DNA from: Aquabacterium sp.
Lineage (GTDB): Bacteria; Pseudomonadota; Gammaproteobacteria; Burkholderiales; Burkholderiaceae_C
DNA length: 64,000 bases
Reading direction: 5' to 3'
Assembly (NCBI GenBank): GCA_023266355.1
Contig: JAHFQM010000004.1
Location: 248,001 to 312,000, forward strand
In this document: piece after piece, positions 57,221 to 64,000 of the stretch
Layout: every line of letters begins with the position of its first letter
Position numbering within the stretch: position 1 is the stretch's first letter
The notes under the pieces: model-generated
Databases searched by the model: none
Told to the model about the DNA's origin: nothing
The model's input: the letters and a program-made list of their open reading frames with translations, nothing else
Made by a program: the position numbers and the translations under genes

Positions 57221-57805
57221 ATGAACCCGGTGACCACGCCCCGCACCCGCCGCCTCATCGTCGGCATCACGGGCGCCAGCGGCGCGCTCTACGGGGTGCG
57301 CCTGCTGCAACGCGCGCGCGCCCTGGGCATCGACACCCACCTGGTGGCCACGCCCGCGGGCATCCTCAACGTCCACCACGAGCTGGGCCTGGCCCGCGGC
57401 GAACTCGAAGCCCTCGCCACGCAGGCCCATGCGCCGGGCGATGTGGGCGCCTGCATCGCCAGCGGCAGCTTCACGACCGATGCCATGGTGATCGCACCCT
57501 GCTCGATGAAGACGCTGGCCGCGGTCGCCCACGGCTTTGGCGACAACCTGCTCACCCGCGCGGCCGACGTCACCCTCAAGGAACGCCGCCGCCTGGTGCT
57601 GATGGTGCGCGAAACGCCCTTCAACCTGGCCCACCTGCGCAACATGACGGCCGTCACCGAAATGGGCGGCATCGTCTTCCCGCCGCTGCCGGCCTTCTAC
57701 CATCGGCCGCAAACCATCGAGCAGCTCATCGACGACACGGTCGAGCGCGTGCTGGCGGTCTTGCAGGTCGAGGCCGCTCAGCCGACCGAATGGCAAGGGC
57801 TGTGA
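57221..57805 (+). CDS. ubiX: Flavin prenyltransferase UbiX
   Basis: 194 aa. GITGASGALYGVRLL FMN/dimethylallyl-phosphate loop, IAPCSMKTLAAVAHG, LVLMVRETPFNLAHLRNM. Makes the prenylated FMN cofactor of UbiD decarboxylase for ubiquinone. An in-frame GTG at 57191 overlapping the grxD stop (GTGA) is an alternative start with ten extra residues. Confidence 0.96.
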   Translation: MNPVTTPRTRRLIVGITGASGALYGVRLLQRARALGIDTHLVATPAGILNVHHELGLARGELEALATQAHAPGDVGACIASGSFTTDAMVIAPCSMKTLAAVAHGFGDNLLTRAADVTLKERRRLVLMVRETPFNLAHLRNMTAVTEMGGIVFPPLPAFYHRPQTIEQLIDDTVERVLAVLQVEAAQPTEWQGL

Positions 57806-57841
57806 GCCGCTGAGGCCCAGCCCAAGCCCAGCCCAGGAAAC

Positions 57842-58537
57842 TCAGCGCCTGGCCGCAGCCGTCCCGGCGTCGGCCACTTGCGTGCCGCCCTCAGGCAGCT
57901 TCCAGCCGCGCCAGGCGGCCGTGACCATGTTGGGGTACTCGGCCCGCCCGCGGCTGCCGTTGTAGCGGCCCAGGGCCATGAACAGGTTACCCCGCTCCAT
58001 GTCGAGGTAATGCCGCAGGATCACACAGCCGAAGCGGATGTTGGTCTGCATGTGGAAGAGGCTGGCCGGGTCGCCCGTGCCGATGGTGCGCGACCAGAAC
58101 GGCATGATCTGCATGTAGCCGCGCGCACCCACCGAGGAAATCGCGTACTTGCGGAAGCCGCTTTCCACCTGGATCAGGCCCAGCACCAGGCCGGGCTCCA
58201 GGCCCGCGCGCTTGGCCTCGTAGCAGACGGTCTGCAGGAATTCGCGGCGCACCAGCTCTTCGGGCTTGCGCTTGAGCAGCTTCGCCTCCAGGGACGTCGC
58301 CCAGCCCTCGCACTGCTGGCGCTGAGCGGCATCGGCAAAGACCAGCACTGGCTCGGTGCGGCCGATCGCCGCCGAGAGCGCCGAGCGCACTGAGTCGGCA
58401 AGGGGCTCTTCGAGCTGGGCGCCAGCCCAGGCGGTACCGGACGCCGCAGCGGACACGGCACACGCCGCCGCGGTCAGCCAGGCACGAACCCGGCCACCGA
58501 GCCGACGGTCAACAGCGAAAGGCAAAGACGTGTCCAT
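57842..58537 (-). CDS. Lytic transglycosylase (SLT domain)
   Basis: 231 aa from the ATG at 58537, with a signal peptide ending AWAG (about 39). The SLT fold has catalytic Glu in GLIQVESGFRKYAISSVGARGYMQIMPFW, then TNIRFGCVILRHYLDMERGNLFMALGRYNGSRG. Cleaves glycan strands to 1,6-anhydroMurNAc, the substrate family of AnmK/MurU also encoded here. Small single-domain form. 31 bases after proS. Confidence 0.93.
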   Translation of the reverse strand: MDTSLPFAVDRRLGGRVRAWLTAAACAVSAAASGTAWAGAQLEEPLADSVRSALSAAIGRTEPVLVFADAAQRQQCEGWATSLEAKLLKRKPEELVRREFLQTVCYEAKRAGLEPGLVLGLIQVESGFRKYAISSVGARGYMQIMPFWSRTIGTGDPASLFHMQTNIRFGCVILRHYLDMERGNLFMALGRYNGSRGRAEYPNMVTAAWRGWKLPEGGTQVADAGTAAARR

Positions 58538-58568
58538 GGTGCGCCACCTTAGCGCAACGCGATGACAG

Positions 58569-60347
58569 TCATCCAACGATCTGCAGGCGAGACAGCAGGT
58601 GGTTCAGGACTTCCGTCACGGGCACCTTCGCCGCTTCGGCATCCTGGCGGCCCTGGACCTCGGCCAGGCCCTCTTTCAGGCCCTTGTCACCGAACACCAC
58701 GCGGTGCGGCACGCCGATCAGCTCCCAGTCGGCGAACATGGCGCCGGGGCGCTCGCCGCGGTCGTCCAGGATCACGTCCACGCCCCTGGCCAGCAGCTGC
58801 GCGTGCAGCCCGTCGGCAGCGGCCTTGACGGCCTCGGAACGGTCGTAGCCCACCGGGCAGATCACCACGGTGAAAGGCGCGATGGCCTCCGGCCAGACGA
58901 TGCCGCGCTCGTCGTGGCGCTGCTCGATGGCCGCGCCCAGGATGCGGGTGACGCCGATGCCGTAGCAACCCATCTCGAAGTGCTTGGGTTTGCCGTCCAC
59001 GTCCAGGAAGGTCGCGTTCATGGCCTTGGAGTACTTGGTGCCCAGGTAGAACACGTGGCCGACCTCGATGCCGCGCTGGATGGCCAGCACACCCTGGCCG
59101 TCCGGCGAGGGGTCGCCTTCGACGACGTTGCGGATGTCGGCGATCAGGTCGGGCTCGGGCAGGTCGCGGCCCCAGTTCACGCCACGGATGTGGAAACCTT
59201 CTTCGTTGGCACCGCACACCCAGTCGGCCATGTTCGCCACCGTGCGGTCGGCGATCACCTTGACGGGCTGGGCCAGCTTGACCGGGCCCAGGTAGCCCGG
59301 CTTGGTGCCGAAGTGCGCGACGATTTCCTTTTCGGTGGCGAAGCGGAAGCCGGCCTTCAAGCCCGTGGTCTGGCCCGTGGCATCGGTCAGTTCGATCTTG
59401 CCGGCCTTGACCTCGTTGAGATCGTGGTCGCCACGCACCAGGAACAGCCAGACCGTGCTCTTGACGATCTCGCCCTTGTCGTTGGTGTCGTCGGTGGCCA
59501 GCACCAAAGACTTGACCGTCTGCGACAGCGGCAGGCCCAGCAACTCGGCCACATCGCCACAGGTGCTCTTGCCGGGCGTCGCCACCTTCTCGCAAGCCTG
59601 CGCCGCAGCGCCACGTTGCGCGATCAGGCTCACGGCTTCGGCCAGCTCGATGTTGGCGGCGTAGTCGCTGGTCGGGCAGTAGACGATGGCGTCTTCGCCG
59701 GTGTCGGCGATCACCTGGAACTCGTGCGAACGGTCGCCCCCGATGGCGCCGGTGTCGGCGGCCACGGCGCGGAACTGCAGGCCCAGGCGCTCGAAGATGC
59801 GGGTGTAGGCGGCGAACATGCCGTCGTAGGTCTTGCCGGCGCTCTCGACGTCGCGGTCGAAGGAGTAGGCGTCCTTCATCGTGAACTCGCGGCCGCGCAT
59901 GATGCCGAAGCGCGGGCGGCGCTCGTCGCGGAACTTGGTCTGGATCTGGTAGAAATTCTTGGGCAGCTGACGGTAGCTGCGCAGCTCCTGGCGCGCGATG
60001 TCGGTGACAACTTCCTCGGCCGTCGGCTGGATGACGAAGTCGCGGTCGTGGCGGTCCTTGAAGCGCAACAGCTCGTCGCCCATCTTCTCGAAGCGGCCGG
60101 TTTCCTGCCAGAGCTCGGCCGGCTGCACCACGGGCATGACCAGCTCGACGCAACCCGCCTTGTTCAGCTCATCGCGGATGATGTTTTCGACCTTGCGGAT
60201 GGTGCGCAGGCCCATGGGCATGTAGTTGTACAGGCCCGCGCCCAGCTTCTTGATGAAGCCCGCGCGCGTCATCAGCTTGTGGCTGACGATTTCTGCGTCG
60301 GCAGGGGCTTCCTTGAGGGTCGAAATGAAGAACTGTGAGGCTTTCAT
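58569..60347 (-). CDS. proS: Prolyl-tRNA synthetase
   Basis: 592 aa from the ATG at 60347. Bacterial-type ProRS: class II motifs ([35 protein letters not shown]...[10 protein letters not shown]), an inserted YbaK-like editing domain (about 230-400) that clears Ala-tRNA-Pro, and an anticodon-binding domain ([12 protein letters not shown]...). Its leader has a terminator-like structure (see below). Confidence 0.97.
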   Translation of the reverse strand: MKASQFFISTLKEAPADAEIVSHKLMTRAGFIKKLGAGLYNYMPMGLRTIRKVENIIRDELNKAGCVELVMPVVQPAELWQETGRFEKMGDELLRFKDRHDRDFVIQPTAEEVVTDIARQELRSYRQLPKNFYQIQTKFRDERRPRFGIMRGREFTMKDAYSFDRDVESAGKTYDGMFAAYTRIFERLGLQFRAVAADTGAIGGDRSHEFQVIADTGEDAIVYCPTSDYAANIELAEAVSLIAQRGAAAQACEKVATPGKSTCGDVAELLGLPLSQTVKSLVLATDDTNDKGEIVKSTVWLFLVRGDHDLNEVKAGKIELTDATGQTTGLKAGFRFATEKEIVAHFGTKPGYLGPVKLAQPVKVIADRTVANMADWVCGANEEGFHIRGVNWGRDLPEPDLIADIRNVVEGDPSPDGQGVLAIQRGIEVGHVFYLGTKYSKAMNATFLDVDGKPKHFEMGCYGIGVTRILGAAIEQRHDERGIVWPEAIAPFTVVICPVGYDRSEAVKAAADGLHAQLLARGVDVILDDRGERPGAMFADWELIGVPHRVVFGDKGLKEGLAEVQGRQDAEAAKVPVTEVLNHLLSRLQIVG

Positions 60348-60352
60348 GGCAG

Positions 60353-60424
60353 AAAAAAAGTGCACCGCTCAGGTGAGGCCTTGACAAACGCCTCGGGGTC
60401 TAGGCGTTTCGGCTCAGCGGTGCA
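60353..60424 (-). promoter_or_regulatory. Terminator-like nested hairpin in the proS leader
   Basis: On the minus strand, arms TGCACCGCT (60416-60424) and AGCGGTGCA (60361-60369) enclose an inner 8-bp hairpin AAACGCCT/AGGCGTTT (60402-60409, 60386-60393). Directly after the outer stem comes C then seven T (60353-60359), five bases before the proS ATG. This is terminator-shaped and could act as an attenuator, or as a leader hairpin for the divergent rppH on the other strand. Confidence 0.55.
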
Positions 60425-60457
60425 ATAATGAAACCAGTTGAAAATTTGGAGTTGATT

Positions 60458-61027
60458 ATGCTCGACCGGGAAGGCTTCCGCCCCAACGTCGGCATCATCC
60501 TGCTCAATCACCGGAACCAGGTATTTTGGGGCAAACGCATCCGCACCCATTCCTGGCAATTCCCGCAAGGCGGCATCAAGCATGGTGAGTCGCCCGAGCA
60601 GGCGATGTTCCGCGAGCTCCACGAAGAAGTGGGCTTGCTGCCCGACCACGTGCGCATCGTCGCGCGCACCCGGGATTGGCTGCGCTATGAGGTGCCGATG
60701 CACTTCATCCGCAAGGACGCGCGCGGCCATTACAAAGGCCAGAAGCAGATCTGGTTCCTGCTGCAGCTCACCGGGCGTGACTGCGACATGAACCTGCGCG
60801 CCACCAGCCACCCTGAATTTGACGCCTGGCGTTGGCACGAGTACTGGGTGCCGCTGGACACCGTCATCGAGTTCAAACGGGACGTGTACCAGTTGGCGCT
60901 GTCGGAGCTGGCGCGCTTCCTGCCGAAGCCGCAAGGCCAACTCAACCGCTTCCTGCGCGGCGGCATGCGGGGCGTGCACCAGGGCGCAGAAGCGTCCATG
61001 GAAGGCAGTGGCGATTCACCGTACTGA
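60458..61027 (+). CDS. rppH: RNA pyrophosphohydrolase
   Basis: 189 aa from the ATG at 60458 (GGAG 6 bases upstream). Nudix box [23 protein letters not shown] (about 38-60) fits GX5EX7[26 protein letters not shown] start is typical of RppH/NudH, which removes pyrophosphate from mRNA 5' ends to trigger RNase E decay. The C-terminal 25 residues are disordered. Divergent from proS. Confidence 0.95.
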   Translation: MLDREGFRPNVGIILLNHRNQVFWGKRIRTHSWQFPQGGIKHGESPEQAMFRELHEEVGLLPDHVRIVARTRDWLRYEVPMHFIRKDARGHYKGQKQIWFLLQLTGRDCDMNLRATSHPEFDAWRWHEYWVPLDTVIEFKRDVYQLALSELARFLPKPQGQLNRFLRGGMRGVHQGAEASMEGSGDSPY

Positions 61028-61105
61028 CCTTGCCAGCCGCGACCGGCGCTGAAGATCGGCGCTGAAGACCGGCACTGAAAACCGGCACAGAGGCCGGGCC
61101 ATGAA

Positions 61106-61129
61106 AAAGGGCTCCCGCGGGAGCCCTTT
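61106..61129. terminator. Bidirectional rho-independent terminator
   Basis: Perfect 11-bp arms AAAGGGCTCCC / GGGAGCCCTTT with a 2-base centre, between the stops of rppH and of the AdeT-like gene. Confidence 0.85.
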
Positions 61130-61190
61130 GCTTTGCTTGAACGCGCCATGCGGCGCGAGCCGGGTCAAGCTGACCCGGGCGTCACACACC

Positions 61191-62258
61191 TCACTCGATC
61201 TCGGACTTGGACGCGCATTCGGCGTCAGAAGCGTTGATGCTGCAGCGCGCGCGCTTGATGATGTTCAAGCCCTGCTTGTTGTAGAGGCCTTGCTTGGCGA
61301 TCTCGATGCGCGACTCGCGGAACATCAGCACGTACTTGGGCACGGCTTCCACGGGCAGATCCTGCCACATGGCGGCGGGGATGCCGTTTTCGGCGGCCTT
61401 GATGAGGCGCAGCGCGTTGTCGAACTTGCTCAGCCAGTACTGGCGCGAGGCCTCGCCGAAGCCTTCGGGGAACTTGGCCTTGTTGATGACCATCTGCACC
61501 GTCGGGATCATGATCGGCAGGCGACCGATGCCACCGGCCGTGCCGATGCCCTTGTAGAGCTCGAAAGGCTTGAAGGCCACGGCCGGCAGGGTGACCATGT
61601 CCACGAAGCCGTTGTTGAACTTCGGACCGATGTTGGTGACGTCCACCGAGACGGGCTGCGCACCGATGCGCTGGATCATCACGCCCTGGGCCTTGTCGTA
61701 GTCGAAGGCCGCGATCTTCTTGCCCGAGAGCGCTTCGACCGAGTTGATCTTGCGGTCACGCACCATCGGGTAGGCCGCGCCCAGCGGGAAAATGCCGCCG
61801 ATTTCGTAGTTGCCCTCGACCATCAGCTTGCCGGCCTTGGGGTCGGCGAAGATCTGGATGACCTTGCGCACCACCTCGTAGCTGGCGTCGATGTCCACCT
61901 TGCCGGCCTTGACGATCGTGGTGGCGCCGATGCTGTCGAGCGAGCCGGCGACGTTGTTGAACTGGCGGGTGCGGAAACCGGTGGCGATGACGCCATCGCA
62001 CTGGCCGGCGCGGAAGTCCTCGATGGCCACGCGCTCATCGACGTAGCTCTTGAGTTCGATGTCGGCGCCGTGCTTTTGCATGGCGATGGCGTAGTCGGTG
62101 GCCTGGGCATAGACGTCGCCCGTCTTGCCAGCCACGTCCCAGACGCAGACCAGGGACTTGGCCTGGACGGCCGAGGAGGCGCCGAAAGCGGTGATCAGGG
62201 CAGAAGCAGCCAGGGCCAGCGGCTTGAGGCAGGCCAGGGTGCGGTTTTTCAAGGACAT
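61191..62258 (-). CDS. AdeT-like periplasmic solute-binding protein
   Basis: 355 aa from the ATG at 62258 (AGGAG upstream), signal peptide ending AVQA. Recognisable AdeT1/2 features: VCVWDVAGKTGDVYAQ near the mature N-terminus, ELKSYVDERVAIEDFRAGQCDGVIATGFR, PLGAAYPMVRD, AAFDYDKAQGVMIQRIGAQPVS and the C-terminal KRARCSINASDAECA with two Cys. Despite the name from a drug-resistance context, it has the bilobed fold of a TRAP/ABC binding protein; ligand and transporter unknown. Single gene, with terminator. Confidence 0.8.
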   Translation of the reverse strand: MSLKNRTLACLKPLALAASALITAFGASSAVQAKSLVCVWDVAGKTGDVYAQATDYAIAMQKHGADIELKSYVDERVAIEDFRAGQCDGVIATGFRTRQFNNVAGSLDSIGATTIVKAGKVDIDASYEVVRKVIQIFADPKAGKLMVEGNYEIGGIFPLGAAYPMVRDRKINSVEALSGKKIAAFDYDKAQGVMIQRIGAQPVSVDVTNIGPKFNNGFVDMVTLPAVAFKPFELYKGIGTAGGIGRLPIMIPTVQMVINKAKFPEGFGEASRQYWLSKFDNALRLIKAAENGIPAAMWQDLPVEAVPKYVLMFRESRIEIAKQGLYNKQGLNIIKRARCSINASDAECASKSEIE

Positions 62259-62480
62259 GGGGACTCCTGGGAGGGGTCGGATGGACAAGGAACGGGGTCA
62301 AGCGCCGCAGCGCAGGTCCGTCTTTTTAACGTCTTGCGCCGTGTCCTGCTGGACAGGCAAAACCCTTGGAACCCCCATCAGAGGGTGCTTCGGGTGGCTT
62401 GAACGCCGACGTCCATCATGCCGTCAGTTGCCGTCGCTTCGTGCCATGTTGCAAAAAGTGACAACATGATTGTCCTGATT

Positions 62481-63599
62481 TCACCCCACCACGAGGTTGT
62501 CGCGGTGGATCATCTCGGGTTCGTTGGTGAAGCCGAGCTGGGCCTCGATCTCGTTGGAGGCCTTGCGGACCAGCAGGCGGGCCTCGCTGCTGGCGTAGTT
62601 GGCCAGTCCACGGGCGATGTCCTGACCGCGCAGGTCGCGCACGGCGATGACGTCGCCGCGGTGGAATTCGCCCTGCACCTCGACCATGCCGATGGGCAGG
62701 AGGCTGGCACCGCCTTCGCGCAAGCGAGCGGCTGCGCCTTCGTCCACGACCACGGCACCGCGCAGTTGCAGGTGGTCGGCCATCCAGTTCTTGCGGGCCG
62801 TCAGCTTGGCCGTGGCCGCCATGAACAGCGAACCGATGGACTCGCCCTGGGTCAGGCGCACCAGCACGTCGGGCTCGCGGCCCCAGGCGATGACGGTGGA
62901 GGCCCCGCTGCGTGCGGCGCGCTTGGCGGCCAGCACCTTGGTGATCATGCCGCCCGTGCCCACGCCCGAACCAGCGCCACCGGCCATCTGTTCGAGCAGG
63001 GGGTCGCCCGCGGTGCAGACGTCGATGAAGCGGGCGGCCGGGTCCTTGCGCGGGTCGGCGCTGTAGAGGCCCTTCTGGTCGGTCAGGATGACCAGGGCAT
63101 CGGCCTCGACCAGGTTCGCCACGAGGGCGCCCAGGGTGTCGTTGTCACCGAACTTGATCTCGTCGGTGACGACGGTGTCGTTCTCGTTGATGACCGGCAC
63201 CACCTTGTGCGAGAGCAGGGTCAGCAGCGTGGTGCGGGCGTTGAGGTAGCGCTCGCGGTCGGCCAGGTCGGCATGGGTGAGCAGCACCTGGGCGCTGCCC
63301 ATGCCATGCGAGCGCAGCTGGGTTTCGTACATCTGCGCCAGGCCCATCTGACCGACGGCGGCCGCGGCTTGCAGCTCGTGGAGCTCTTTGGGGCGCGTCG
63401 CCCAGCCCAGGCGCTTCATGCCTTCGGCGATGGCGCCGCTGGAGACCATGATGACCTCGCGCCCATCGGTGGCCAGGGCGGCCATCTGGCGGCACCAGGT
63501 GCCGATGGCGTCCGCATCGACGCCCTTGCCTTCGTTGGTGACCAGGCTGGAGCCCACCTTCACAACGATGCGGCGGGCGTGCTGGAGGACCTGGTTCAT
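62481..63599 (-). CDS. proB: Glutamate 5-kinase
   Basis: First step of proline synthesis: glutamate to gamma-glutamyl phosphate. 372 aa: [62 protein letters not shown], and a C-terminal PUA domain (from about 280). Normal length. Its ATG overlaps the stop of the Lys/Ala-rich gene (ATGA), implying coupled translation. Confidence 0.97.
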   Translation of the reverse strand: MNQVLQHARRIVVKVGSSLVTNEGKGVDADAIGTWCRQMAALATDGREVIMVSSGAIAEGMKRLGWATRPKELHELQAAAAVGQMGLAQMYETQLRSHGMGSAQVLLTHADLADRERYLNARTTLLTLLSHKVVPVINENDTVVTDEIKFGDNDTLGALVANLVEADALVILTDQKGLYSADPRKDPAARFIDVCTAGDPLLEQMAGGAGSGVGTGGMITKVLAAKRAARSGASTVIAWGREPDVLVRLTQGESIGSLFMAATAKLTARKNWMADHLQLRGAVVVDEGAAARLREGGASLLPIGMVEVQGEFHRGDVIAVRDLRGQDIARGLANYASSEARLLVRKASNEIEAQLGFTNEPEMIHRDNLVVG

Positions 63600-64000
63600 G
63601 CGCGGGGGGCCTTCTTCACAGCGACTTTCTTCACAGCGGCCTTCTTCACAGCGGCTTTCTTGGCGACGACCTTCTTGGCCGGAGCCTTCTTGGCTGCGGT
63701 TTTCGGGGCCACGGCTTTCTTCACGGCCACCGTCTTGGCGGCCGCTTTTTGGGGCACAGGCGCCTTCGCTGCCACCTGCTTGGGAGCTGCCTTCTTGGCA
63801 GCGATCTTCTTGGCAGCGATCTTCTTGGCTGCAACCTTCTTGGCTGCAACCTTCTTGGCGGCGACCTTCTTCACGGCGGGCACGGTCTTGGCCGGTGCTT
63901 TCGTGGCAATGGCCTTCTTCACCGCGGCCTGCTTCACGGCAGCTTTTTTGGCTGCGACTTTTTGGGCGGCAACCTTTTTCGCGGCAACCTTCTTCGCGGC
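63596..64000 (-). CDS. Lys/Ala-rich (histone H1-like) protein or tail, partial
   Basis: At least 134 codons, open to the right edge, so the start is not seen. The sequence is nearly all VAAKK/AVKKA-type units, the composition of bacterial histone H1-like or AlgP-type DNA-binding tails. Its stop overlaps the proB start. Because proB usually follows obgE in this group, the stretch could be a basic C-terminal extension of ObgE or another upstream protein rather than a free H1-like protein. A GTG at 63937 is an internal codon, not a supported start. Confidence 0.6.
   Translation of the reverse strand, partial: AAKKVAAKKVAAQKVAAKKAAVKQAAVKKAIATKAPAKTVPAVKKVAAKKVAAKKVAAKKIAAKKIAAKKAAPKQVAAKAPVPQKAAAKTVAVKKAVAPKTAAKKAPAKKVVAKKAAVKKAAVKKVAVKKAPRA

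Overview
The window is a high-GC beta-proteobacterial chromosome segment, most likely from the Burkholderiales (Aquabacterium/Comamonadaceae-like). This rests on gene order (rplM-rpsI-argC-bactofilin-erpA-anmK-M23-tyrS, hemA-prfA-prmC-grxD-ubiX, proB/rppH/proS/lytic transglycosylase), a PEP-CTERM secretome, NhaR, and a polymer-forming bactofilin. The genus is inference. Coding density is high and most genes are housekeeping.

Layout. 1-2.4 kb: end of a family 41-type glycosyltransferase, msrA, pdxH and a degenerate MobA-like nucleotidyltransferase. 2.5-8.6 kb: a same-strand array of secreted proteins, five apparently related to one another (two without and three with PEP-CTERM anchors), with an OmpW-like barrel among them. 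8.9-19.8 kb: tyrS, an M23 peptidase, anmK, erpA, bactofilin, a coiled-coil membrane protein, argC, rpsI, rplM, a GNAT enzyme and htpG.

20.03-29.47 kb: a tRNA-Met gene followed by a 9.4-kb integrative element. Its ends are a 48-bp duplication of the tRNA 3' half, and its tRNA-proximal and distal flanks carry a matching 20-bp double repeat. It encodes a tyrosine integrase, an AlpA-like regulator, a GpA/HUH-type replication protein, a conserved element protein of unknown function, a truncated MqsA-like zinc protein and, as an AT-rich cargo, a tightly coupled three-gene operon SIR2 - HerA ATPase - KTSC. The first two match the known SIR2-HerA anti-phage pair; the third is the best candidate here for an undescribed component. 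The tRNA-proximal end also has an unusual non-coding stretch with a 66-bp hexamer array, many dyads and three copies of one stem-loop.

29.5-48.8 kb: an orphan sulfate-binding protein, AraC regulator, fatty acid desaturase, a Fur-linked ferric-iron ABC transporter whose permease gene is inverted, murU, miaB, a degenerate HD-GYP protein, bioF, nhaR, a BI-1 protein, and a hybrid histidine kinase divergent from an orphan sugar-type binding protein. 48.8-52.5 kb: a run bioD-bioA-queD-queE-membrane protein on the minus strand. 52.45-61 kb: a possibly leaderless hemA, then prfA-prmC, an outer-membrane-like protein, grxD-ubiX, a lytic transglycosylase, proS (with a terminator-like leader) and rppH. 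61-64 kb: an AdeT-like binding protein, proB, and a Lys/Ala-rich protein running off the right edge.
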